Shown here: piece by piece, positions 27,550 to 34,332 of the stretch
Numbering within the stretch: position 1 is the first letter of the stretch
How the letters are laid out: each line of letters opens with the position of its first letter
NCBI GenBank assembly: GCA_016703525.1
Contig: JADJBW010000016.1
Location: 46,672 to 110,671 of the forward strand
Origin: Actinomycetota bacterium
Lineage (GTDB): Bacteria; Actinomycetota; Acidimicrobiia; Acidimicrobiales; Microtrichaceae
Reading direction: 5' to 3'
Length of the DNA stretch: 64,000 bases
The notes under the pieces: generated by a model
Database searches by the model: none
Seen by the model: the letters and a program-made list of their open reading frames with translations, nothing else
Told to the model about the DNA's origin: nothing
Translations under genes and position numbers: made by a program

Positions 27550-28545
27550 GTGGCGGTCAACGTGGTGCGGTTCCGTCGCGACGGATCGGATGCGTGGGGT
27601 GTCGTGGAGGGTGGCGGCCGACCGCGTTCGGTCGCCGAGCTCGATCTCGACTGCTCGACGACCGGCGCCTTCGTGACCGCCGCGGCGCGCGCCGTCGCCC
27701 TCGGCAGCCTCGGCGCCCACCGGACCGGCCGATCGGTCTCGCTCGACGAGATCGACGTGCTCAGCCCCGTGACCGACGACGCGGATCTCGTCTGTCAGGC
27801 CATCAACTACCGCAGCCACATGCGCGAGTGCGGGTTCGACCCGAAGACCAGCCCGTTCAACGTGTTCTTCGCGAAGGCGTCGTCGTCGCTCGCTGCGCCG
27901 ACGACCGAGATCGTGTGCCCGGCCGGCGTGGCGTACCTCGACTACGAGGTGGAGATCGGGCTCGTGCTCGGCTCGCGGGTCGTGGGCCCGGTGGACATCG
28001 CTGCCGAGAATCTGGCCGACCACGTCGTCGCCATCGTTGCGCTCAACGACGTGAGCGCCCGCGACGTGCAGCTGGCCGAGACGCAGTTCTACCGGGCCAA
28101 GAGCTACCGGACGTTCACGCCGACGGGCCCGCATCTCACGCTGGTCGACGGCTCCGATCTCGCACGGTTCGATGAGCTGCGGCTTCGGCTCTGGGTGAAC
28201 GGCGAGCTTCGTCAGGAGTCGACCGCCGCGGACATGATCCACCGCCCGGCCGAGACGCTGACCGAGCTGTCGTCGGTGCAGAACTGGCGGCCCGGCGACC
28301 TGGTGGCGACCGGGACGCCGGGTGGATGCGCCTTGCGGGTGCCGCGATGGCCGCTGCGCGTCGCGGCGCTCGCCATGTCGCCGGCGCGCCGCTTTGATGC
28401 GGTCCGCTCTGCCGCCGCGAAGAACCCGCGGCGGCTCCGGCCTGGCGATGTCGTCGAGGCGTCGATCGCGACCGACGACGGAGCGATCGACCTGGGCCGA
28501 CAGCGATGCCTGGTGGTCGCGCAGCACGATCGTCCCGGCACGTAG
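27550..28545 (+). CDS. Fumarylacetoacetate hydrolase family protein
   Basis: 331 residues. The FAH domain occupies the C-terminal two thirds: INYRSHMRECG, YLDYEVEIGLVLGSRV with the metal-binding glutamates, IVALNDVSARDVQ, and LVATGTPGG. Family members hydrolyse or hydrate ring-cleavage products (fumarylpyruvate, fumarylacetoacetate, 2-oxohepta-3-ene-dioate). It starts as GTG 1 bp after the monooxygenase stop and closes the operon, as expected for the step after ring cleavage. Confidence 0.88.
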   Translation: MAVNVVRFRRDGSDAWGVVEGGGRPRSVAELDLDCSTTGAFVTAAARAVALGSLGAHRTGRSVSLDEIDVLSPVTDDADLVCQAINYRSHMRECGFDPKTSPFNVFFAKASSSLAAPTTEIVCPAGVAYLDYEVEIGLVLGSRVVGPVDIAAENLADHVVAIVALNDVSARDVQLAETQFYRAKSYRTFTPTGPHLTLVDGSDLARFDELRLRLWVNGELRQESTAADMIHRPAETLTELSSVQNWRPGDLVATGTPGGCALRVPRWPLRVAALAMSPARRFDAVRSAAAKNPRRLRPGDVVEASIATDDGAIDLGRQRCLVVAQHDRPGT

Positions 28546-28547
28546 CC

Positions 28548-28577
28548 GCGGTCTCGCGGTCTCGCGGTCTCGCGGTC
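28548..28577. repeat. Tandem 8-bp repeat (GCGGTCTC, 3.5 copies) at a convergent gene junction
   Basis: The unit GCGGTCTC is repeated without change three times plus a partial copy between the FAH stop and the exporter stop. No function can be assigned; short simple repeats between convergent genes are often replication-slippage products. Confidence 0.6.
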
Positions 28578-29139
28578 AGGCGCCTTCGATGATCAGCCAG
28601 ACGCCGAACACGACGAAGGTGATCGCGGCGCCGATGCGGATCACGCGGTCGGGAAGGCGGGCGCCCAGCATCTGGCCGACGACGATTGCGAGCGCGTCGG
28701 CCGCGACCATGCCGAGCGTGGAGCCGAGCCACGTGCCGAACAGGCCGTGCTTGGTGGCCAGCGTGATCGTCGCGAGCATGGTCTTGTCGCCGAGTTCGGC
28801 GAGGAAGAACGCGCCGAAGACGGTCCAGAACACCGAGCGCCGACTGGCCTCTGCCCGGGCCTCGTCCTCCTCGTCGAGCCGGTCGCCACGCAGCGTCCAC
28901 GCGGCGAAGCCGAGGAACGCGATGCCTGCCACGATCGACAGCGGCTTGGTCGGGATCGCGCTGCCGAGCACGGCGCCGACGACGACGCTCACGAGGTGCA
29001 CCAGCGCGGTGGCCGCGGTGATCGACGCGAGGATCACGGTGGCGCGGTAGCGCGCCGCGAGCGTCATCGCCATCAGTTGGCTCTTGTCGCCGAGTTCGGC
29101 GGCGAAGATCAGGCCGAAACTGAGGAGCAAGGCGTTCAT
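28576..29139 (-). CDS. GDT1/TMEM165 (UPF0016) family Mn2+ exporter
   Basis: 187 residues with six helices in two homologous halves, each carrying the ion-binding motif E-x-G-D-K-(S/T): AAELGDKSQ at ~residue 15 and LAELGDKTM at ~110. An acidic loop (DRLDEEDEARAE) joins the halves. This family exports manganese (or exchanges Ca2+/Mn2+ for H+) at the cytoplasmic membrane. The start at 29139 follows a long 5' leader that contains a yybP-ykoY riboswitch, giving independent support for a manganese role. Confidence 0.92.
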   Translation of the reverse strand: MNALLLSFGLIFAAELGDKSQLMAMTLAARYRATVILASITAATALVHLVSVVVGAVLGSAIPTKPLSIVAGIAFLGFAAWTLRGDRLDEEDEARAEASRRSVFWTVFGAFFLAELGDKTMLATITLATKHGLFGTWLGSTLGMVAADALAIVVGQMLGARLPDRVIRIGAAITFVVFGVWLIIEGA

Positions 29140-29199
29140 GGGGTTCTCCGAACGTGGGGCCCGGACGAGTGCGGGAACGCCTCGACCGGGCATCGAATG

Positions 29200-29303
29200 A
29201 TGCCTGGCCGAAGGTCTTGCTCACCCGCCGATGGCGGGCCCGGGGACCGGGGCTCATCACCCAGCATGTCGATCGCCCGGCGCCGAGCTACTCCCCTTCG
29301 CCG
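29200..29303 (-). promoter_or_regulatory. yybP-ykoY manganese riboswitch
   Basis: On the minus strand the leader begins GGCGAAGGGGAGTAGC (29302-29287) and ends GAGCAAGACCTTCGGCC (to 29206), the two conserved loops of the yybP-ykoY Mn2+ aptamer; GGCGAAG can pair with CTTCGGCC to close P1 with one bulge. A TAGGGT -10 box at 29315-29310 would start transcription right at the 5' edge of the aptamer. A GGCATC-ATTC-GATGCC hairpin (29204-29189) follows, a candidate expression platform about 50 bases before the start codon. The remaining ~165 bp upstream (29316-29481), towards the divergent gene, shows no other feature. Confidence 0.85.
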
Positions 29304-29481
29304 TCGGGCACCCTAGCGCGGCCCCTCGCCACGGTCCGAGCCGGGTTTGCGGACGCGCTTGGGCGCCGCGGCCCGGCGCCTGTCACGGGGGACCTTCGCC
29401 TCTGGGCGAGTCACGGGCAATGATGGAGAACGAACACGGAAGGTGCTGGCCGCTCGGCCGGCGGAGCACATGGAGTGAGCT

Positions 29482-29934
29482 ATGGGCAACCCGACAGCGG
29501 ACAAGCGCGGTGACGAGATCATCCAGAAGGTCGTCGATACGATCGACGAGAGCGAAAAGGCCGTGCTCGACGCGGTACGGCGGTTCGTGGAAGCGCTCGA
29601 TGACGCGTTGCCCGGTGGCGGCTCGGCACCGGGGACGCGACGCGGTGATGTGGTCGACAAGGCGCTCGACATGATCGAGCAGGTGCTGGGCGCGTCGACC
29701 GATCTTGCGCACCGCTTGGTCGACGCCGTTCGCCAGGCGCTGCCGGAGACCGAAGACGGTGCGGCGACCCCCGCCGCGAAGGCGCCGGCTGCCGCGAAGG
29801 CACCGGCTGCGAAGAAGGCTCCGGCTGCGAAGAAGGCTCCGGCTGCGAAGAAGGCTCCGGCGAAGAAGGCTCCGGCGAAGAAGGCTCCGGCGAAGAAGGC
29901 TCCGGCCAAGAAGGCTCCGGCCAAGGAGGCCTGA
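29482..29934 (+). CDS. HBHA/histone-H1-like protein with Lys-Ala-Pro repeat tail
   Basis: 150 residues. An N-terminal helical, charged region (~1-95; IIQKVVDTIDESEKAVLDAV) is followed by a tail of repeated K-K-A-P-A units with no acidic residue until the last two positions. This layout resembles mycobacterial heparin-binding haemagglutinin and bacterial histone-H1-like proteins, which bind DNA or anionic polymers through the lysine tail. The repeat unit is encoded by near-identical 15-18-bp DNA repeats (29780-29930). GGAG is 6-9 bases before the start. DNA compaction or surface adhesion are both possible. Confidence 0.7.
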   Translation: MGNPTADKRGDEIIQKVVDTIDESEKAVLDAVRRFVEALDDALPGGGSAPGTRRGDVVDKALDMIEQVLGASTDLAHRLVDAVRQALPETEDGAATPAAKAPAAAKAPAAKKAPAAKKAPAAKKAPAKKAPAKKAPAKKAPAKKAPAKEA

Positions 29935-29963
29935 GAACGGCGGCATCCGCCGGTGCTGATCGA

Positions 29964-29991
29964 GGGCGTGGAGCAGCGGGCCTCCACGCCC
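29964..29991. terminator. Bidirectional hairpin terminator after the Lys-Ala-Pro repeat gene
   Basis: Perfect 10-bp stem GGGCGTGGAG / CTCCACGCCC with an 8-base loop, 30 bp downstream of the gene stop. A smaller hairpin AGGGCG-ACAT-CGCCCT follows at 30003-30018. The position between two convergent units suits termination in both directions. Confidence 0.65.
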
Positions 29992-30062
29992 TTCGATGAA
30001 CCAGGGCGACATCGCCCTTGTCGATGTGAGCGCTGAGGTCCGCCGACGGTGCCATCCGCCGG

Positions 30063-31586
30063 TCAGCGCTGATCGTGCGTCGCGCCTCGGCGAACGACCA
30101 CATCGCACTGCTGGTCGGTCTGGGGTGCTCGGCGGTCGGACTTTCGGGTGTCGGCGCGGAGCTGCTCGATCCTCGCGAGGGCGGCGGGTCCGCTGAGCCC
30201 GCCGTCGACGAGGAGGCAACCCACGACGGTGCCCGTGCGGCCGATCCCACCCCAACAGTGCACGTAGACCGCGCTGCTCGACGCGGCGGCCCGAATCCGG
30301 TGGAGGATCGGGTCGTAGTCACGGTCGGGCAGCACGCCCATGTCGGGGATGGGCGCGGCGATGCGTTCCACGGTCAGGCCGCGCATCCGGGCGGCACGAT
30401 CGAGCATCGGCGCGTACGGCGTCAGCCGGTCCTCGGGCGTTGTCAGATCCACGATCGTTCGCACGCCAGCGTCGAGCAGAAGGTCGACCTTGCCGGCGAT
30501 CTTGGCGGCATCGGGGTCGCCGGGGTACTCGCCCGCAAGGACTCGGCCCGGCTCGACCCACCACGCGTGCAGCGTGGGGTCGGCGACCCATCGTGGCGTG
30601 AGCGGTGCGGAGGTGCCGGCCTCGGCATCGCCGGCGCTGGTACCGACCGAGTGCGCTCGCGTTGCCAGGGCCGTCGCGAGCGAGACGATCCGGTCGTGCA
30701 TCGCGAGCTTCGAGCGCCACGCCGCGGGGATCGCTGACGCGCCCCATCGTGCCCCGGCGAGTTGCCCGGCGATCGCGGCGGTCGTGTCGGCGTCGTCGCC
30801 CAGGTTCGCGGCCCGGAGGACCGCGTCGCGGAAGTCCTTCGCTCCGCCGACCGCCCACAGCGCAGCCTCGAGCGATGCGACGCAGTATCCCGACCCTCGG
30901 ATTGCGGGCGGCTGCGACGCTCGCCACGAGCCGGCAGCGACCCGGTCGACCTCGGGATGCAACGCTGCGTGACGCTCGCCTCGAACGGGATCGGTCGCGG
31001 TGGCGAAGTCGCGTCCCGCAATCAGCTCGGCGAGCATGCGTCCGAGGACGCGGCAGCAGTCGACCGGTCGGCGTGCGGTGTGGGTGGTGCGGCTCGATTC
31101 CGCCGATCGGTCGGCCGCCAGGTCGGCGTCGGCGTGCCATCGGATCGCCACGGGAGCGAGTCGCATGATCGAACCGTTCGCGGCGGCGTCCTCGTCGACG
31201 TGGGGGTCGACCGGTTCGCCGGTCCGTTCGAATCGGTCGATCTGCGTCGCGGTCGTCGTGCCGATGTCGAAGCACCGTCCCGTTGACGACAGGTATCCGT
31301 CGCGCCGCCAGGCGGCGTACCGCCGCATGTGGTCGTGCAGGTCCATGCCGCCACGGTCGAGGAGCGACTCGGCGAGGCACAGCGCCATCGAGGTGTCGTC
31401 GGTCCAGGCGCCGGCGGCCAGGCGGAAGGGCCCGCCGCCGACCATGTCGTCGATGGGCGTGAATGTTCCGGGGCGCTCGAACTCGAGCGTCGTGCCGACC
31501 GCGTCGCCGGTGGCGAGGCCGAGCAACGCGCCGACGGCGCGGTCGAGCCGGGCGCTCGCTTCGTGGGCGCTCGGTGCGGCGCTCAT
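30063..31586 (-). CDS. ADP-ribosylglycohydrolase fused to a dual-specificity/tyrosine phosphatase
   Basis: 507 residues with two catalytic domains. Residues ~15-310 are a DraG/ARH domain with all Mg2+ motifs (GDAVGTTLEF, TDDTSMALCLAE, NLGDDADTTAAIAGQLAGA); it removes ADP-ribose from proteins or hydrolyses related ADP-ribose compounds. Residues ~335-490 are a cysteine phosphatase with the P-loop HCWGGIGRTG (C-x5-R intact) and a preceding general-acid region. The gene is last in the pncB-pncA-nrtR operon; its ATG overlaps the nrtR stop (ATGA). The fusion suggests one polypeptide erasing or processing ADP-ribose-phosphate marks, or clearing ADP-ribose-type signals sensed by NrtR; this is inference. 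Confidence 0.88.
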   Translation of the reverse strand: MSAAPSAHEASARLDRAVGALLGLATGDAVGTTLEFERPGTFTPIDDMVGGGPFRLAAGAWTDDTSMALCLAESLLDRGGMDLHDHMRRYAAWRRDGYLSSTGRCFDIGTTTATQIDRFERTGEPVDPHVDEDAAANGSIMRLAPVAIRWHADADLAADRSAESSRTTHTARRPVDCCRVLGRMLAELIAGRDFATATDPVRGERHAALHPEVDRVAAGSWRASQPPAIRGSGYCVASLEAALWAVGGAKDFRDAVLRAANLGDDADTTAAIAGQLAGARWGASAIPAAWRSKLAMHDRIVSLATALATRAHSVGTSAGDAEAGTSAPLTPRWVADPTLHAWWVEPGRVLAGEYPGDPDAAKIAGKVDLLLDAGVRTIVDLTTPEDRLTPYAPMLDRAARMRGLTVERIAAPIPDMGVLPDRDYDPILHRIRAAASSSAVYVHCWGGIGRTGTVVGCLLVDGGLSGPAALARIEQLRADTRKSDRRAPQTDQQCDVVVRRGATHDQR

Positions 31587-32335
31587 CGCACGCCTCCGCG
31601 CAACAGCGGCGGCTCCACGAGTAGCGCGCCGCCGTGGCGGTAGAGCTGTGCGGGGCGGCCTGCCCCGCCAGCCGCTGCGGCGATGCGTCCCGTCGGCTCG
31701 ACGAAGCCGGCGCTCCCGGTCACCTTGCGGGCGAAGTTGGACGGGTGCAGCGGGTGGCCCCAGACCGCCTCGTACACCCCGCGCAGCTCCGCGAGCGTGA
31801 ACTCGGCAGCGACGAAGCGGGTCGCCAGGGTCGTGTATTCCAGCTTCGATCGAGCCCGTTCGATGCCGTCGGCCAGGATCGTGGTGTGGTCGAAGGCGAG
31901 GGCGCCCGGCCGGGGGAGCGCGTCGATCGGCCACCAGCGGGCGTCGTCGGCATCGCTGCCGGCGATCGCCTCGGGGAGGTCGGCGAGGATTCCGAGGTAG
32001 GCGACCGACACCACGCGCATGCGCGGGTCGCGGCGCGGCGCGCCATAGGTGCCGAGCTGTTCGAGGTGTGCGACCTCCACCGCGACGCCGGTCTCCTCGG
32101 CGAGCTCACGCGTTGCCGCGTCCGCCAGGTCCTCGTCGATGCCGACGAACCCGCCGGGCAGCGCCCAACGGCCGCGGTACGGCGCCTGGCCCCGCCGCAC
32201 GAGGAGCACGTGTGCGGCGTCGTCGCGCAGGGTGAGCACGACAAGGTCGACCGTCAGCGCGAAGGGCGGGTAGTCCTCCGGCCGGTATGCGTCCGTCCCA
32301 TCGGTTGACACCCCGTGCGATCGACCGCGGGTCAT
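31583..32335 (-). CDS. nrtR: NrtR-type Nudix transcriptional regulator of NAD metabolism
   Basis: 250 residues. N-terminal Nudix domain with an intact Nudix box (G-x5-E-x7-RELAEETGV, ~residues 60-82), then a winged helix domain (YTTLATRFVAAEFTLAELRGVYEAVWG ... NFARKV ... GRPAQLYR). This Nudix-plus-wHTH layout is NrtR, a repressor of NAD salvage genes released by ADP-ribose or related NAD metabolites. Starts and ends overlap pncA and the hydrolase gene by 4 bp. A dyad overlapping the pncB start is the candidate operator. Because the Nudix box is complete, residual ADP-ribose pyrophosphatase activity is possible. Confidence 0.88.
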   Translation of the reverse strand: MTRGRSHGVSTDGTDAYRPEDYPPFALTVDLVVLTLRDDAAHVLLVRRGQAPYRGRWALPGGFVGIDEDLADAATRELAEETGVAVEVAHLEQLGTYGAPRRDPRMRVVSVAYLGILADLPEAIAGSDADDARWWPIDALPRPGALAFDHTTILADGIERARSKLEYTTLATRFVAAEFTLAELRGVYEAVWGHPLHPSNFARKVTGSAGFVEPTGRIAAAAGGAGRPAQLYRHGGALLVEPPLLRGGVR

Positions 32336-32889
32336 GGTGCCTCCCGGACGATCTGCGCGCCGCGGTCCGCGAGCGCCGAGAACGCGGCGTCGGCGCCCTC
32401 GTCGGAGATGGCGGGACACAGGGCGGCGAGGACACGCACACCGAAGCCGGCGAGCAGCGCGTCGCTCGCGGTCGCGGCGACGCAGAAGTCGGCGGCGATC
32501 CCCACGATGTCGACATCGCCGACGCCGAGTTCCGCGAGCACGGCCGTCAGCGGTCTTCCCGTCGCCGGGTCGGTGCCCTCGAATCCGCTGTATGCGGCCG
32601 TCGTGGCGCCCTTGTGGACCTCGGCGTCGAAGTCGATCGTGAGTTCCGGCGCGAACTCGAATCCTGCTGTGCCGACGACGCAGTGCTGCGGCCAGGTCGT
32701 CTCGTAGTCGGGTGCCGATCCGTCGGGCGCGAAGTGGCCGGCGGGGTCGATGTGTGCGTCGCGGGTGGCGATCACCGCGTCGTAGCGGCGTCGGTCGAGG
32801 GCCGAGATGCGGCGTGCGGCATCGCGCCCGCCGGCCACGGCGAGCGATCCGCCTTCGCAGAAGTCCTGTTGCACGTCGACAACGATCAA
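32332..32889 (-). CDS. pncA: Nicotinamidase
   Basis: 185 residues, isochorismatase fold. The catalytic triad is visible: Asp in IVVDVQQDFCEGGSL, Lys in AEVHKGATTAAY, Cys in AADFCVAATASDALLAGF; the metal site is supplied by TRDAHIDPAGHF. It hydrolyses nicotinamide to nicotinate in the first step of NAD salvage. No ATG/GTG is available in phase at the right place; TTG 32889, overlapping the presumed pncB stop, is the best start. In an error-corrected sequence the protein could instead be joined to PncB, since no stop separates the two phases. Confidence 0.85.
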   Translation of the reverse strand: MIVVDVQQDFCEGGSLAVAGGRDAARRISALDRRRYDAVIATRDAHIDPAGHFAPDGSAPDYETTWPQHCVVGTAGFEFAPELTIDFDAEVHKGATTAAYSGFEGTDPATGRPLTAVLAELGVGDVDIVGIAADFCVAATASDALLAGFGVRVLAALCPAISDEGADAAFSALADRGAQIVREAP

Positions 32890-34183
32890 CGCCCGGCGGC
32901 GAGGGATCGCCCCGCGCGCGAGCGCGGTCGTCCTCGATCGTGGAGTGCCAGATGCGTTCGCCGCGCTCGATCAGCCCGACCTGCAGGGCCTCGGCGCCGG
33001 GCGGCGGAGCCTCGTCGGCCTGAAGCACCACTTCGGCGCGCCGGCCGTCGTCGGCGGTCACGCGCCACGCGGCCTTCTTGCCGCCGACCGACGCCTTGCC
33101 GGCGGAGCGTTTGGCGACGGGGCGCGACGGGCCCGTCGAGGAGGTCGCGACCGCGACGAGCTTGAAGACGAAGCCGACCGTCGGCGCGCCGCTGCCGGTC
33201 ACCAGGCGGGTGCCGACCCCGTAGGCGTCGATGGGGAGGGCTCGCAGCCGGGCGATCCGCGTCTCGTCGAGGTCGCCGGTCAGCACGATCTTGGTATCGG
33301 TCGCGCCGAGTTCGTCGAGCAGCCGGCGTGCGGCGGGTACCTCGGTCGCCGGGTCGCCCGAGTCGATGCGGATCGCTCCCGGCCCCGTTGCGTTGCGCGC
33401 CCGGGCGGCCTCGACGGCGTGGCGTACGCCCGCTGCGGTCTCGAACGTGTCGACCAGCAACGTCGTGTCGGTGCCGAACGTGTCGATCTGCGCGTCGAAG
33501 GCGTCGCGCTCGGTGTCGTGTGCGAGGGTCCAGGCGTGCGCCGCGGTGCCGACGGTGGGGATACCGGCGGACCTCCCGGCGGCCAGGTTGGACGTGGCGT
33601 CGAAGCCGGCGATGAACGCGGCGCTCGCAGCGGCGATTGCCGCGTTCGGATCGGTGCGTCGTGTGCCCAGGTCGAGGAGGCGCCGGTCTCCCGCAGCGAG
33701 CCGCATGAGCGCCGCTGCCGAAGCGATGGCCGCGTCGTGGTTGAGGATCGAGAGCACGACGGTCTCGAGCACCACGCACTCGGCGAAGGTGCCCTCCACG
33801 GTCAGTACGGGGCTGTTCGCTACGAACACCTCGCCGTCGGGGTAGCCGCGCACGCTGCCCGTGAAGGCGTAGCGCTCGAGCCACGCGGCCATGGGGCTCG
33901 ACACCACGCGGGTGGCGCGGAGCCACGCAACATCGTGTGCATCGAACGAGAACGCTTGGATCGCCTCGATGACGCGCCGAACGCCCGCCACGAGCCCGAA
34001 GGTCCGGCCCGGGGGGAGCGACCGTGTGAATACCTCGAAGACGCATGGGCGCTCGGCGGTGCCGTCTGCGAGCGCGGCTTCGACCATCGTCAGCTCGTAG
34101 CGGTCGGTCAGCAGCCCGGTGCGCTTCGGGAGCGACACGGCCGGCCCACCCGGAGCGGATTCGGGGTACCTCATTCTGCTCAT
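32886..34183 (-). CDS. pncB: Nicotinate phosphoribosyltransferase (apparent frameshift at the 3' end)
   Basis: About 430 residues. Family segments: LLTDRYELTMVEAAL at the start, FEVFTRSLPPGRTFGLVAGV, LLDLGTRRTDPNAA, GIPTVGTAAHAW with the phosphorylated-type histidine, IRIDSGDPATEV and VGTRLVTGSGAPTVGFVFKLVAV. It makes nicotinate mononucleotide from nicotinate and PRPP. The coding phase has no stop after IWHSTIEDDRARAR; it would run through pncA into nrtR. A one- or two-base correction near 32905-32920 gives a stop at 32886. ATG 34183 is preferred since it lies about 8 bases from the -10 box (leaderless); ATG 34174 is an alternative. Confidence 0.85.
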
Positions 34184-34195
34184 AGTGAGTAGTAT
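34173..34195. promoter_or_regulatory. 23-bp imperfect dyad, candidate NrtR operator
   Basis: ATTCTGCTCA, three bases, TGAGTAGTAT: the two 10-base arms match at 8 positions as an inverted repeat, with a perfect CTCA/TGAG core. It overlaps the pncB -10 region and both candidate start codons, where a repressor would block initiation. Assignment to NrtR rests on position in front of the operon that encodes it. Confidence 0.55.
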
Positions 34196-34219
34196 GAAGG
34201 ACGTGAGGTGAACGGTCAA
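34191..34219 (-). promoter_or_regulatory. Promoter of the pncB-pncA-nrtR operon
   Basis: On the minus strand TTGACC (34219-34214), a 17-base spacer and CATACT (34196-34191) form a good sigma-70-type promoter. The predicted start point, 7-8 bases further on, coincides with the ATG at 34183, implying a leaderless mRNA. Confidence 0.65.
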
Positions 34220-34250
34220 TCGATTTGGATCACGGTCGCGACGGCTGGTG

Positions 34251-34263
34251 TAAACACTGTTCA
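34251..34263 (+). promoter_or_regulatory. TetR-operator candidate, site A (exact TAAAC-N3-GTTCA) before oxygenase 1
   Basis: TAAAC-ACT-GTTCA, 69 bases before the oxygenase 1 start and in the direction of its transcription. Imperfect dyad (TAAAC against GTTCA, 4 of 5 pairs). The same 13-bp element is found before the other units of the oxygenase/transporter region. Confidence 0.6.
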
Positions 34264-34332
34264 TCCGGCGGCCGTCCCGGGCGCGACGCGCTCGGGCTCA
34301 GCGGGCCGCCGGTCGAGCCGAGGGGGACCACG

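Noticed and set aside
29314..29414. Short basic peptide on the minus strand ending KRVRKPGSDRGEGPR
   Set aside because: Only about 33 residues, no ribosome site and overlaps the upstream region of the riboswitch promoter; no recognised family.
31583..34264. A single 893-residue PncB-NrtR fusion
   Set aside because: The middle third overlaps pncA in another phase and has no homology-like content, so the continuity is due to lack of stops plus an indel.
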